Shown piece by piece: positions 12,381 to 24,100 of a stretch of DNA of 64,000 bases. Source of the stretch: Pempheris klunzingeri (taxonomy: Eukaryota; Chordata; Actinopteri; Acropomatiformes; Pempheridae); contig NC_092025.1 in assembly GCF_042242105.1 (NCBI RefSeq), positions 15,705,656-15,769,655 on the forward strand. The letters run 5' to 3'. Numbering within the stretch: the stretch's first letter is position 1; each line of letters opens with the position of its first letter. The notes beneath the pieces were generated by a model. The model was not told the origin of the DNA and did no database searches. It saw nothing but the letters and a program-made list of their open reading frames with translations. The position numbers were made by a program, and so were the translations under genes.

Positions 12381-12857
12381 GATATATGACTATAATTGAA
12401 CTCACCACTTGTCTGATCACTGACCCGGTGGTGCATTTTTCTGTTTTTCTGTCTGTGTTTACTCTCTGACTCTGATAGTTTTCTGTTGTGGCTGTGCGTT
12501 ACCTTCTGGTGATTCAAAGATCGTCAGTGTGTGCTGGCAGTTCTGAGGTTTTTATTGTAAATACATTTGATAAGTGATGATAACGATGGTCATGTGATTC
12601 AGTGATGCTCAGGTGGGACAGGGCAACATCCAGAAGTCAAAACGGTGCACTGTACATCAGCACTTCATATAAAAGCCAGCTTCAGTGTTGTTTTAAAGGC
12701 AGGTAGATTTCTTATTATGCACCTGAGCAAAGCTTTGCCCGTTCAGGAGCGCTGCAGTTTGATTCTTTCCACAAGAGGACGCCAAATGCAAAAAGCAATG
12801 CCATAAAGTTTGTTAATTGGAAAACGCTGTATTTAAACAAGTACAATTTTAAGTACC

Positions 12858-12863
12858 AATAAA
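12858..12863 (+). terminator. znrd2: znrd2 polyadenylation signal
   Basis: AATAAA lies about 1.07 kb after the stop codon and before the GC-rich promoter region of fam89b. The assignment is by position only. Confidence 0.5.
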
Positions 12864-13455
12864 CATGTAAAATGCATTTCTGTTAAAATGTGTTCTGTTG
12901 GTTACAGTTACATCTGCAGCCATGCGTATGCATCTGTGTTTCAACACAAGTTGCCGCTGGGAATTAAATTATTGGCACATTATTTTTTCTTTAATGTGGT
13001 TAATTTATCAGTTACTTAATCATGGAGTTGTGTTGGACAGCCTTTGTCTTGTGTCTGTGGTGTGTCTACACGTGGCTCAGCAGTGTTGACGGGCTCCTGT
13101 GGTGGGGCGTGGCGCGGTCACCGCCGGGCGGAGCCGGGGGGGGGGGGGAAGAGAACCGTCTGCGAACTCTCCCACACAAAGGAGAGGACACAAAACAAAG
13201 CCAGGAAGCCTGACATTAACGCAGAGTTCATTGCTTCTCCTGCAGCCCACTTCCATCCAGAAAACAGGTATGCACTGACTCGCTTTTGCCTTTGAAAAGC
13301 CGGTTTCCAGGACTTGGGACTCCGCTCTGCTTTGCTGCAGGGAGACAGGGAAATAACACCTTTTGGGAGACGGTGAGACAGCCATTTAACTGTAAACGCA
13401 TTTGAGAGTGATCCATGCAGGAGCTGTGGCGCTGCGTCTCTGCTGCAGCCTGGTG

Positions 13456-14329
13456 ATGAGCGGGGGTCGGTGCGCCGCTGCGGACCGTCCGGCCGGCAGC
13501 GCTGTCCTCTCGGTGGAGGGTCTGCCGCCGCTGCCCAAAGGCCTGAGCGGCATCCTGAACTCCAGCGGCGGGTCGTGGCGGGACATCGAGAAGGTGCACA
13601 GCAAGAGGGCACGCATCCAGGCCGACATCAACCGGGGCGGCGGGGACGCGCCGCGCGGCCACAGCAAAGCGGGCGGACTGGACGCTGCCTTGGCTCTGCT
13701 GAGGAAAGAGATGGTGAGGCGGTCTGCGGGCATCCTGCCTTTGTCTGTCTGTAGCCTTAGTCTAAACAGCACAAAAGTCATTGTTAGGTTCAAAGAAAAT
13801 ATCTGGATTGCCTTTTTTCCTGCTCTCACAAATATGCATCCAAGCACTTATAATGATGACAAATAAGTTTGGTAAAGTAATTGATTCAAGGTCCACTTAC
13901 CAGCTCTTTTACTGGGCTTTAAACCACATCCCATCAGTGGAAAGAGTTTGCTCAGCTGCCATAGACCTGCACCTTCAGCTCAGATTGTGAACTTTTTCTG
14001 AAGTGTATAATCTTTGGAGGCCACGGCTGATCCTTTGTATTTTTGTGCATCAGGTCGGTCTGCGTCAGCTGGACATGTCCCTGCTGTGCCAGCTGTGGTC
14101 TCTGCATGAGGCTATTCAGGAGTGCAAGGGCTGCTCGCTCCTCTCTGAGGCCTCCTTCAGCGCCGACAATGGATACTCTGAGGACGAGGACGACGAAGCA
14201 GAGGTGGAGGATGAGGAGGTGACGGGAGTTCTCTCACAGCCTCTTCCTCCTTCCTCGTCCCTGTCTGTGCCCGGACCCAGCAGCAACTCCAGGGACCAGT
14301 GGATCAAGGACTCCTTCCACATTCCCTGA
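13456..14329 (+). CDS. fam89b: FAM89B/LRAP25 leucine-repeat adaptor, 177 codons
   Basis: There are two coding exons, 13456-13713 and 14054-14329, joined in phase 0. The first in-frame ATG is at 13456; the open frame runs further upstream but has no earlier ATG. The product starts MSGGRCAAADRP and contains LPPLPKGLSGILNSSGGSWRDIEKVHSKRARIQADI, the FAM89 core. A leucine-rich helix is split by the intron ([36 protein letters not shown] is the family hallmark region, at about residues 73-108). An acidic stretch (EDEDDEAEVEDEE) and a C terminus ending IKDSFHIP follow. In mammals LRAP25 links MRCK kinase to LIMK1 in lamellipodial actin control; here that is inferred from family. The exon-1 region is strongly GC-rich, fitting a CpG-island promoter. 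Neighbours znrd2 and ehbp1l1 are as in human. Confidence 0.92.
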
Positions 14330-15280
14330 TGAGGATGTAGACTCACCCTCCTCGTGCTGTGGAGGCACCTTGACTACATCAGAGTTGAGGTGGCCTTGAG
14401 GCCTTTCATTGTCCCTTTAGGCCCCATTCACACTAGTGTTTACGCCATATGTCTCCAGTATATAGTCTTATCCACATTCTTATTTTACACTTTGCAAAAT
14501 CAGTGCCTGTTAAAAAAACTGGTTGCATCTATTTGACACTTTCTTAATTTTATATTTTATTGTTGTGTTGGAGGTGCTTTTGTAGAAGTTTATAATATGA
14601 GAACTGTGGCCTTTACTTCTTACTTTTTGTTCAGGGTCCAAAAATGAGCATCTGACAAGATAAAATCGTTTCGGGCAGATAAATGAGTGACGGTTTAAGA
14701 AACATTTAAATCTCTCATCTCTGTACAGACGTGTTTACTCATCATAAAAACCACAGCACAGTTTTCTGGCTGTGAGCCAATCACATGAAGGTAAATATCA
14801 ATGGCTGTTTATTAGCATCAAAACCTGAAGGACCTGAACGTTAAATTTGCAGCAGAAATTATACCAACTAAAAGAGAAAAGATCAAGACGGAGACAAGTG
14901 AACACAGATGTCTGTTTTTTGCTCTTCATTGCATAATGTGCATGCTGCTACATGCTGATAGCTTGGCGCTGAAACTGAGCTGGTTGCTGGCTTGTAAGAA
15001 TTATTGTGACACCTTTGAGTGACTGTGGTTGTAATCAGGTTTGTTTCTACTCTGGATGCGCCTGTTTGAGGTTTTCTGACAATCTCTGACTTTTCAGGCT
15101 CCCTGTTTTGTAAATTGAGGAGGATAATCTTTCCTATCGCACAGTATTCACAGCCATTATTGTCTTTAATTCTATGAGCGTAGGACACTATACACATTCC
15201 CCTGAAATTATTTTCTAGACGAAAAAGGCTGGGAAAAGGCCTGAAAAGCTATTAAATAACTTTTTGTATCTAAATCTTAA

Positions 15281-15286
15281 AATAAA
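15281..15286 (+). terminator. fam89b: Possible fam89b polyadenylation signal
   Basis: AATAAA lies about 950 bases after the fam89b stop codon. The assignment is positional only. Confidence 0.4.
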
Positions 15287-15299
15287 ACTGCACTGTTTC

Positions 15300-16835
15300 C
15301 CACAGACATGTACAGTTTTTCTGTATTTTATCAGAGGCTGAAATTGCAAAATGTGGCCAACAGGGGACACACTGCCTCCAGTGAGGAGAGAGCTTCTTCA
15401 CTCCTGCAGGCCTCCTCCTCCTCCTCCTCCTCCTCCTCCTCCTCCTCCTCCTCCTCGGAGGTCATGTTGAAAGCAGCAGAGTGAAACCATTTGCTGTGGA
15501 GAGCAAGCAGGAATGAAGGGGGGTGACGTCTCACGCTGTTCTCTATTTATAATCAACATATGTTGTGGTTATTGTTAGACTCTATCTGCCTCTGTCCCTC
15601 TGAACGTCAGAGAGACAGTTTAACAGTGTGTGTGTGTGGTGTGTGTGTGTGTGTGTGCATCCGTTTGCATTTTTGAGGTTTGGAACAACAGCTTTCCTCT
15701 CACCTGTTTACTTCTCTTCAGTTTCTCATCTTCCTGTCTCTGCCCCTGTTGGTGTTGTTGCTGCTGTTAGTGTGACACCACGCAGTTACCGCCGACTGCA
15801 GTGAGTGATTATTGAAATGAATCGACATCTGAGCGGAGGTCAGCGCAGTGGATGTCAGCAGGGAGAGCTGGAGGGGACAATGAGGTGTTATGATGGAGGG
15901 GAGCTGCCAAACAATGAATGGTGAGATCAGGAAATACCCCCAAGCTGAACAAAGAAAAGACAAGAAACAAAACAAGGAAAGGCACTGATGACACTTTATG
16001 TTACAATGCGACAGTCTGTTGTGGATTTAAGACCAGATGCTCCAGGCAGAAACATTGTACTGGTCTTATACTGCTCAATTTTTGACATTTTAGGCCATTT
16101 TGCCCCCATAACACGTCTTCTTTAAGACTAGTGGAGAGAAAACATCCTAAAAACAAATTTAGGTGTTTATTTTACTACACTTTGTCTATTTGCATCTGTA
16201 GATTTTAGCTAAATTTGGAACTTTTAAGGCACTTTCCTTTGAATTTTTTAATACGATTGCATGCATAACACTTAAATACTTAAATACTTTCCTTTCTACG
16301 TTTTAAAGGTTTTTACAGAGGAGTTTGTTCACATATCATTCACAGCCTGATTCATGTGACATTGTTTTCCTAAAAACACGGCGAAAATTGTCTTTTTGGC
16401 TGTCTGACAGCATTTTGACAGTATTTCGAAGATATCCAAAATGACCCCCATAAAAACCTTTCACTTTAACATGTCCACAAAATGAAACAAGTCAAGTTTC
16501 GTGGTGAATAGTTGAAACTTTTACTCTGTTTAGCTGGATCATGCCCCCTTAAAGCATTAGATATGGCGTAAAGCAGTTGTATGATGGTCAGGTCTGTTTT
16601 TATAAGACCGTGTAGAGGAAAAGTGAAGCTACACAACCTGCAGGTAATAATGCACCTCTGATTATCGGACCCACGGGGAAATATTTAGACCAGCTCTTGA
16701 GTCATGAGAGAGTGGCTGCTGCCCCGCACTCCTCTGCCCCAGCTGCCTCTGTCCATCCATCCATCCCTGTCCCCCCCAACTAAAAATACACTCCTGCTCT
16801 CACTGAGGAAAATCCCTGTGCCTTGACCTAGCTTG

Positions 16836-16882
<47 letters not shown>

Positions 16883-17300
16883 ACTCAGTTGGCCCTCTCC
16901 ATGGAAACTATTCCTCTTGCAAACTAGATGAAACACACCTTTTCTTTAGAGCTCTGGATGACGTAGCTGCAACTCAGGAAGTGACTTAAGTTATAACTAT
17001 GAGCTCAGTTTATAAAACACACACACACACACACACACACACAATAGTCTTTTTTAAATAATATTTCATGCCACAGCAGTGGGACTTGTATAAAAGTTGA
17101 CGCCTTGTAGCCTGCAGCAGTTTGCAGAGCTGATTCAGTGACACACGGTCAGATAAGCCTGTGACACAGACAGTCAGGATCAAAGTCTACAGACCGAAGA
17201 CTGTTACCTCAGTGCTTCACACATAAGATAAAGACCTTTGCATACTGCTGCATCACCAGTAGACACTCTTTGCATATCACGTCTCACTCTCTGCCTGTCT
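15300..17300. other. fam89b-ehbp1l1 intergenic region, microsatellite-rich
   Basis: No gene was recognised. The stretch contains a (CTC)n run at about 15411-15455, a GT tract at 15626-15658, and (AC)n runs at 16837-16880 and 17017-17043. A (GA)n run at about 17434-17471 lies just downstream, in the likely 5' UTR or promoter of ehbp1l1. Confidence 0.7.
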
Positions 17301-17430
17301 CACCCTCTCTCTCTCTCTGCCTGTTGTCACTGAGGGAGAAGAGAGAGGGAGGTTGAACTCACTCTCCAGGCAGCAGACCTTATATTACAGCAGGGCTTGA
17401 CTAAGCGGTCTCAACGTGGATCACAGCCAG

Positions 17431-17471
<41 letters not shown>

Positions 17472-17807
17472 CTTGTCAATGAGAGCTGCTGCAGTTGTTT
17501 GGCTGAAACTTTAGCTTCATATCAGGCGTTTGCAGCCCGTGTGAGTGACAGCCAGCAGGGCGGAATCGGTTCCTGTTTGATCCTGGTCCTAATTGCCACT
17601 TGTGTGCACAGATCTTTCTACATGGCGACATTTCTTTTTCGAGGTGTGTCAACTTGTTGCCAATGAGCGCGAGTCGCAGCTTGTGGGAAGTTCATCATCA
17701 TCTTCATCATCATCGGTGGCAGAAACAGCGGCAGCAGCAGAGGAAGAAGAAGAAGACCTTTTAAGGAACGGACACAGTGGATTAAGTTGGATTATTGTTG
17801 CGCGGAG

Positions 17808-17841
<34 letters not shown>

Positions 17842-17883
17842 CTTTTTGCTGTTTGTTAAGGGTTTATTTCACCAGCGGAAGTT

Positions 17884-19407
17884 ATGACTTCGGTCTGGAA
17901 AAGACTGCAGCGAGTTGGTAAAAAGGCTTCAAAGTTTCAGTTCGTCGCTTCTTACCAGGAACTCGTTTTGGAGTGTACCAAGAAATGGTGAGTTTAAGGT
18001 CACTGTTATTTAAAGAGTCGGTCTGTCCTGTCGCTTATAGCCCAGATCTCCACTGTTTAACCTCATGTCATGTTATTAACTAGAATAAGACTCCATTATG
18101 AGCACGTCCAATCTCATGCTGCGGCTCTTTCCGCTACATTGAGACGGACGAGGGCGTCCCTCATGTATGTACATGTGCTCAGCTGCTCCTCACTGATTAT
18201 GGGTTCGATTCCCGACCCCGCCTATTGACAAAGTGTGTGTGTGTATGGGTCAGCAAACAGTCCATCATTAGGCTAATTTATCTTTTAATGCTCATGTTTT
18301 TGCATTGCAGCCAATTCAAATTATTTACCATTATAATTAACATTGCTGCAGTGTCACAGAATACAGTGTGTTATGATTCTTATTCAATTTAAAAAAAAAA
18401 TAAAATGTGTACAGATGCAGGCAGTCAGACCGAGAGCATTTACAGTACATCCTGAGCAAGAGGTAGTTTCTATATTCAATATCAATATTTGATAATAATC
18501 TATCATCATCAGAGCAGCATTAAAGCCACTTGTCTCACTGTTATTTCATTCAAGTGCAAGTAAATCACTTTTTTAGTGCCCAAGCTCTGTAGGGCTTTCC
18601 CCTCTTGTGCAATTTCCTGTTTTACAAAACATTTGGGAGATGGCCAGGTGATGCAGCATGGACTGTTACTCAGCTCGGACACAAGATTGAGCAGAAAATG
18701 AAACCAAAATAATGAATTTTAGGGGGCTTAAGTCACAATTAAAAGGGGGAATAACAAAACCATCACAAAATCTTTTTCTATTCTTGACTTTTTATGGAGT
18801 CCATTTGTGCCAACTTTATTTCAAAAATCTTGAAAACATAAATCACAGTATTGGTATAATATTGTTATATGTTGATATATCACAAAGACGTTTCTCTAGT
18901 ATCTTTAAACCTTTGCCCACATGTCAGTGTGGCCACACTCTTATCTGTCCAGAACACAGTGAAGTAAGGAATAATTGTGTAAGCAGCTTGTCAGCAGCAC
19001 GATAAGAAACACAGATCAATTTTCTGTCCTGCAATGACTGAAGGCTCTTGTTAATAATGTTTGAGAGTCTGATCAGCAGCAGAGAGCTCGTCTTGTCCGG
19101 ACATGGACATGGGAGAGAGAGACAACTCCCACGTACAGTGTGGTGAAATCTGGGTTTATATGAGTTGAGCAGGGTGCTGTTTAAACAGAGGGGAGAGAAG
19201 AGAGGAGGAGGAAGTGAGAAAAGACTGGAGATGAAATCAAAGTTTCAGTCATGTTACTTCAGTCACTGTGTTGTTTCGGCCCAAAGTTCTTGTGTGATTA
19301 AACTCTGTATCTGGTGTCAGAGGTTACTGACGCTTAAAAATCATATCAAGCATCAGAGGTGGGAAATGAACCCTTGGCCACGTGGGGGGTTCAAAATGTC
19401 TCACAAG

Positions 19408-19440
<33 letters not shown>

Positions 19441-20770
19441 GAGTTCTAATTTAGTTCTATGATTTGAGACATCCGGCTTTCTTAGAGATCGTCACCAACA
19501 CAGACTTGTTATTGAGATGCATATTTAGACTTTGTATGAGATTTGTGACTGCAATTCCTCTGCCAAAAGTACAACTGTAATGTGATATTCACCAGTGTAT
19601 TCAATACAGTTTTAAAGCAGCTACAAACAATATTTTTCATAGTGATATTAAATGACAATGCCAAAATAAATCAAAGGATTTGTAAAACTGAATCTGCAGA
19701 TATTTATCGCCTGAATCTGCAGCTCCTTTCACCTTTATGGAGATTCGTAGCGTGTTTCAGAGCGTTGTATAGCTGTCCAGCCCGCTGCAAACGAATCTAA
19801 AAGCCCTCTGTAAACATTTTCAGCACCAAAAACAATACAGACACAGTTCATGAATAGCTGGTGAACACAGTGACACATTCAGCAGGTAAAGAAGCATGAA
19901 TATTGGACTTACATTCACCAAATGGTCATTAACAAATGGATGAAAATGTTGCTCTGTAAATGGTGGATGTGTTGATAAGCAGCTATTCGCTTGCTATTAA
20001 GAGGTGATAACAAAAGAAAACTCAGTAATTGCAGGTTCAAGTTTTATTAAAGACAGGTTATATTTATATAAGGTTATATTTTCATGATAGCACTGCTGGA
20101 AAAAGAAAGATATTCTCCATCACAAGCGCAGATGAATAGAGGAAGACAGAGCAGTTTGTACATGACAGCGGTCAGAAAATGATAAACTGATAAAATGATA
20201 AACTGACAGACGGTATAATAACACATTACAGTCTTCGCACCATTGTTACAGTATCAGAAGTACAATCAAAGTTCATTTCCTTTTACATTTAAACATGGAT
20301 GTGGGTGATGTTTATCACTCATGTAATACATCATTTGTCTGCTTCACCAACCACAAAGTACAGTAATGACATGTTGCTAAAGTGTAATGCCGCCCTAATG
20401 CCCTTTGTTACTGCGCTGACTGCTACCATAGAGGTTTTATGTCTCTGTGTTTCCCAGCATACTTTCTTGTCTCCTATGTTTGCTCTTATTTGCCTCTTTC
20501 TCCTCCTCTCTCCCCTCTGTTACTGTCGCTCGGTGCCTGTCAGGCTATTTCTGATGCCGTTCCTGACCCCCTAACACACATGTACCCAAACAGCCCTCTC
20601 TGCTATACCCGATACACAGAAAAACCAAAACTTGAAACAATATTCAGCATCTATAAACTACTGCTATTAATATTCTAAAGAACGTGAAATGGTTGTAAAG
20701 ATAATATATTTAGAACTGGCTGTGAGCTTTGAAGAGTGTGAATTATTATGTGCGAGTGTTTTATTTGGGG

Positions 20771-20820
<50 letters not shown>

Positions 20821-21081
20821 CTTGTAACGGGGGAACCTTCTTCCTGTCGAGAGACACGCCTCTCTCAGGTCACGTGACTGCGCAGCATCCAGTTTCACTT
20901 CCTGTGCTGCAAAGGACTGAGAAAAAAAATGGAAACACACATACACTCATTACCAACACACACACGTTAAATTAGTGTAGCCTGATTACGAACAGCTCCA
21001 TGAATACACACACATGTTGTTCATGCATTTATAGTTTTACATACAGATGAGCAAACATATTAATACCATGTGCGTAAACAG

Positions 21082-21127
<46 letters not shown>

Positions 21128-24100
21128 TCTCACACACACTCTCACACACACACACCAGTATTTGACTTCAGGGCCTGATTATTCAGCAGTGACAGTCATA
21201 AGACCCACTACTAGACCTTGCTTTGTCTCATCTGTATAATATCCGCTCTGTTTGGAGACATGATTGAATGAAGTTTGAACATGGGGACATTTATTGTCCA
21301 TGTGTCCAGATGTCATTTCTATGTTTTGATCAATGATCAATGATGTATGTTTCTGTAGGCAACCAGACAAGCTACGGGTGGTGTGGACCCGGAGGAACAG
21401 ACGCATGTGCTCCAAGGTGAAACCACTGAAACAGTGCACACACACACACACACACACACAGTGTCACAGTGTCACAGTGTCACCATGTTGTATGTTGTGC
21501 AGCTCCACAGTTGGCAGCCTGGAATCAAGAACCCCTACAGAGGCATGGTGGTGTGGCCCGTCCCAGAGAACATCGACATCTCTGTTACGCTCTTCAAGGT
21601 ACCAAAGCCAGAACACATTATTTACTCTGTACTCACACTGACAGGTGACACATTAGAGGAGACGTGAATCACATGCTGTGGCATTCAAATTCACCAGATC
21701 TCAAAACAGCTGAAAACTTCTGGGAGATTTTGAAGTCAGGTGTTAGATGGGGATCTCCACCACCATCATCCAAACACCACTCTGAACTCTAATAGAGTTC
21801 AGAGCACTTTATTAATCCCAGTGTCACAATATGCAATATCACAAAAGACAAAAAAAACAGCACATGATACATATGAAGATATTTATGAAAGGTTAAAACA
21901 AAAACTTAAAAACAAATAACTAAAAACTTGACTAGAAACTGAAGTGAAACTAAAAAACTTGGGCCAAATATAGTGAAGGCTAATAGACACTTTATATTGT
22001 CATGTATAGATTTGACAAGGTGCTTCTCTTGAATACATGTACATAATACATACAATTACTGTATGTACAGGTATGAAAAAGAAATAGGAATATATGTACA
22101 AGTACACAGAATACATGGATTTATGTGCAGATGCATAGTAAACATTTGAGTAAGATATCGAGTAATAATAGTAAAATAAAGATTCACAGTTATGAACTAC
22201 TTATAATAGTTATAGAAATGTGTGTCATATTTACACATAAAGAGTTTGTGTTTTACAACCAGATGAGTAAATTCATGCATTCAGTAAATGGCAACGTTTA
22301 GAAGCGGGTGGGTGGGATGGATGTAGGTGTACATGCACACATAATGAGCAGAGAGGATGTTTATTGTTTGCTCTCATCTCTTCAGGAGGTCAATGCTGAC
22401 GAGTTTGAGGACAAAGAGTGGACCTTCGTCATTGAGGGTGTAAGTATCTCTTCACCATTTAACCAACTAACTGTTTCCTAAGTAATGAATTAACCCAACT
22501 TAATTATTTTCTCAATCAAATGGCCAGATGTAGTATAAATCGAACATTTTCATTTTATGCTACTGTTAAGTTCTACTCCGCTGCATTTTAGAGGAAAGTA
22601 ATGCATAAAGTATTGCATTTACATGTTGAACAGTAATAATTTTCCATCAATCATTTTTTATAAATTTGTGATTTTTGCTGCGTCTACTTACGCTAACGAT
22701 CTGAGTGCTTCCCCCATCTCTCCTTTTGAGTCTTTATAGTGACATGATTCAACATACCACACATGTCATGGTTGTTTTTGTCGGTCACGTAAAGGAGAAC
22801 AAGGGGCATCGTAAGGTGCTGGCCTCAGCAGACATCAACCTGAAGAAGTATGCCAGTCCGACGCCAACTCAGACCGACCTGACGCTGAAGCTGAAGCCGC
22901 TGTCTGTCAAAGTGGTGGATGCCACGCTCAAGCTGTCGCTGTCCTGTGTGTTCGTTCGTGAGGGAAAAGCCACGTGAGTTATTTTCCCCTGTTGTTCAGT
23001 AGCAGTGGTCATGGTCGTTCCTGTCTTTGTGAGAAGTGTATTTAAAGACCAAAAGACGTGTTTTTTATGATGTCTTTGTACTAATTTATAATCACACATG
23101 TCGCACAAAGCCGCCAGTGCCATGATGTTGATGTCCCAGATACTACTAATGCTTCAACAGTACACACTTGAGCTTTTGTGAGTAATAAATGCCCACTTTG
23201 TTCTCCTCAGTGATGAAGACATGCAGAGTCTGGCCAGCTTGATGAGCGTCAAACCCACAGATATTGGCAACTTGGACGACTTCAATGAGAGCGATGAAGA
23301 GGAGGACAAGAAGTCTGTCACTGCTACAGGTAGGCAGACGGACACAAACGCCTCTTCTTTTCTCTGATCTTCGCTGTTTCATCACAACTCTGACATTTCC
23401 TCCCCTGCGTTCTTTTTTCCTCTCTCATCCGCTCTCATCTGCTCTCCCCTTTTTTTTTTCCCCCACTTTTCTGACTGCTGCAGTCGTTTCACACACTCTA
23501 ACTCGCCCTAATCGCCCTGCTCCTCCTCCACCTGACAAGCGGACCTCCGCTGGAGCCGCTACTCCAGCCTCAGGTAGTTTCCTTTCGCCCCTTTTTTCAC
23601 ACGCTGCAGCTGTTTTGTTGTCTTGGCAGGTAGAAGGAGGCGTGAACAGGAACTCCCTCTCCCCCATCTGTTGTTGGGAGGCTCAGTTTATATAACAGTA
23701 TTTCACACGCCCATGCCATTTGTTCTGCATACCACATATTTCTCATATAGGCATTAAACACTATTAAGAGTCATGTGGTCACTGACTAATGGCAAAAATG
23801 TATTAAAGTTTGTTTGGAAGCATGAAAAGCTTGCTGACAGCAGATCATGTGCCCCTGATGTCTCTGATGCTTCTATTTTTAGAGTGAAACTAATTACAAG
23901 TTCATGGTCCTTTTTAAATGTTCTTACTACATTTACTGTACATCTTTGTGGTGTCTCTGTTGGCTGGTACAGCACTAGTACTGAACTAAAAAGTTTAGAT
24001 TTTTAAAAACTACAAATTCAGCAGCAAATGCCAAAGACATCTGATTATAGACGTACATTGGTTAACCAGATATGGACCAGTGGTGGAAGAAGTATATATG

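Larger units (their letters stand above)
17884..23329 (+). other. ehbp1l1: ehbp1l1 N-terminal C2 (NT-C2) domain, exons 1-6
   Basis: Exons 1-6 encode residues 1 to about 203. The start is [22 protein letters not shown], nearly identical to my memory of EHBP1. It continues with [82 protein letters not shown], and [26 protein letters not shown]. This fold binds membrane in the family. The acidic linker [14 protein letters not shown] follows. Confidence 0.93.

Noticed and set aside
13402-13455. Longer N terminus for fam89b
   Set aside because: The frame is open upstream but has no ATG before 13456; the translated extension has no family similarity.
18180-18240. 'gggttcgattcccgacccc' near 18200 as a possible tRNA T arm
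   Set aside because: Only the T-arm-like stretch is present; no matching acceptor stem, D arm or anticodon arm was found around it, so at most it is a tRNA-derived fragment.
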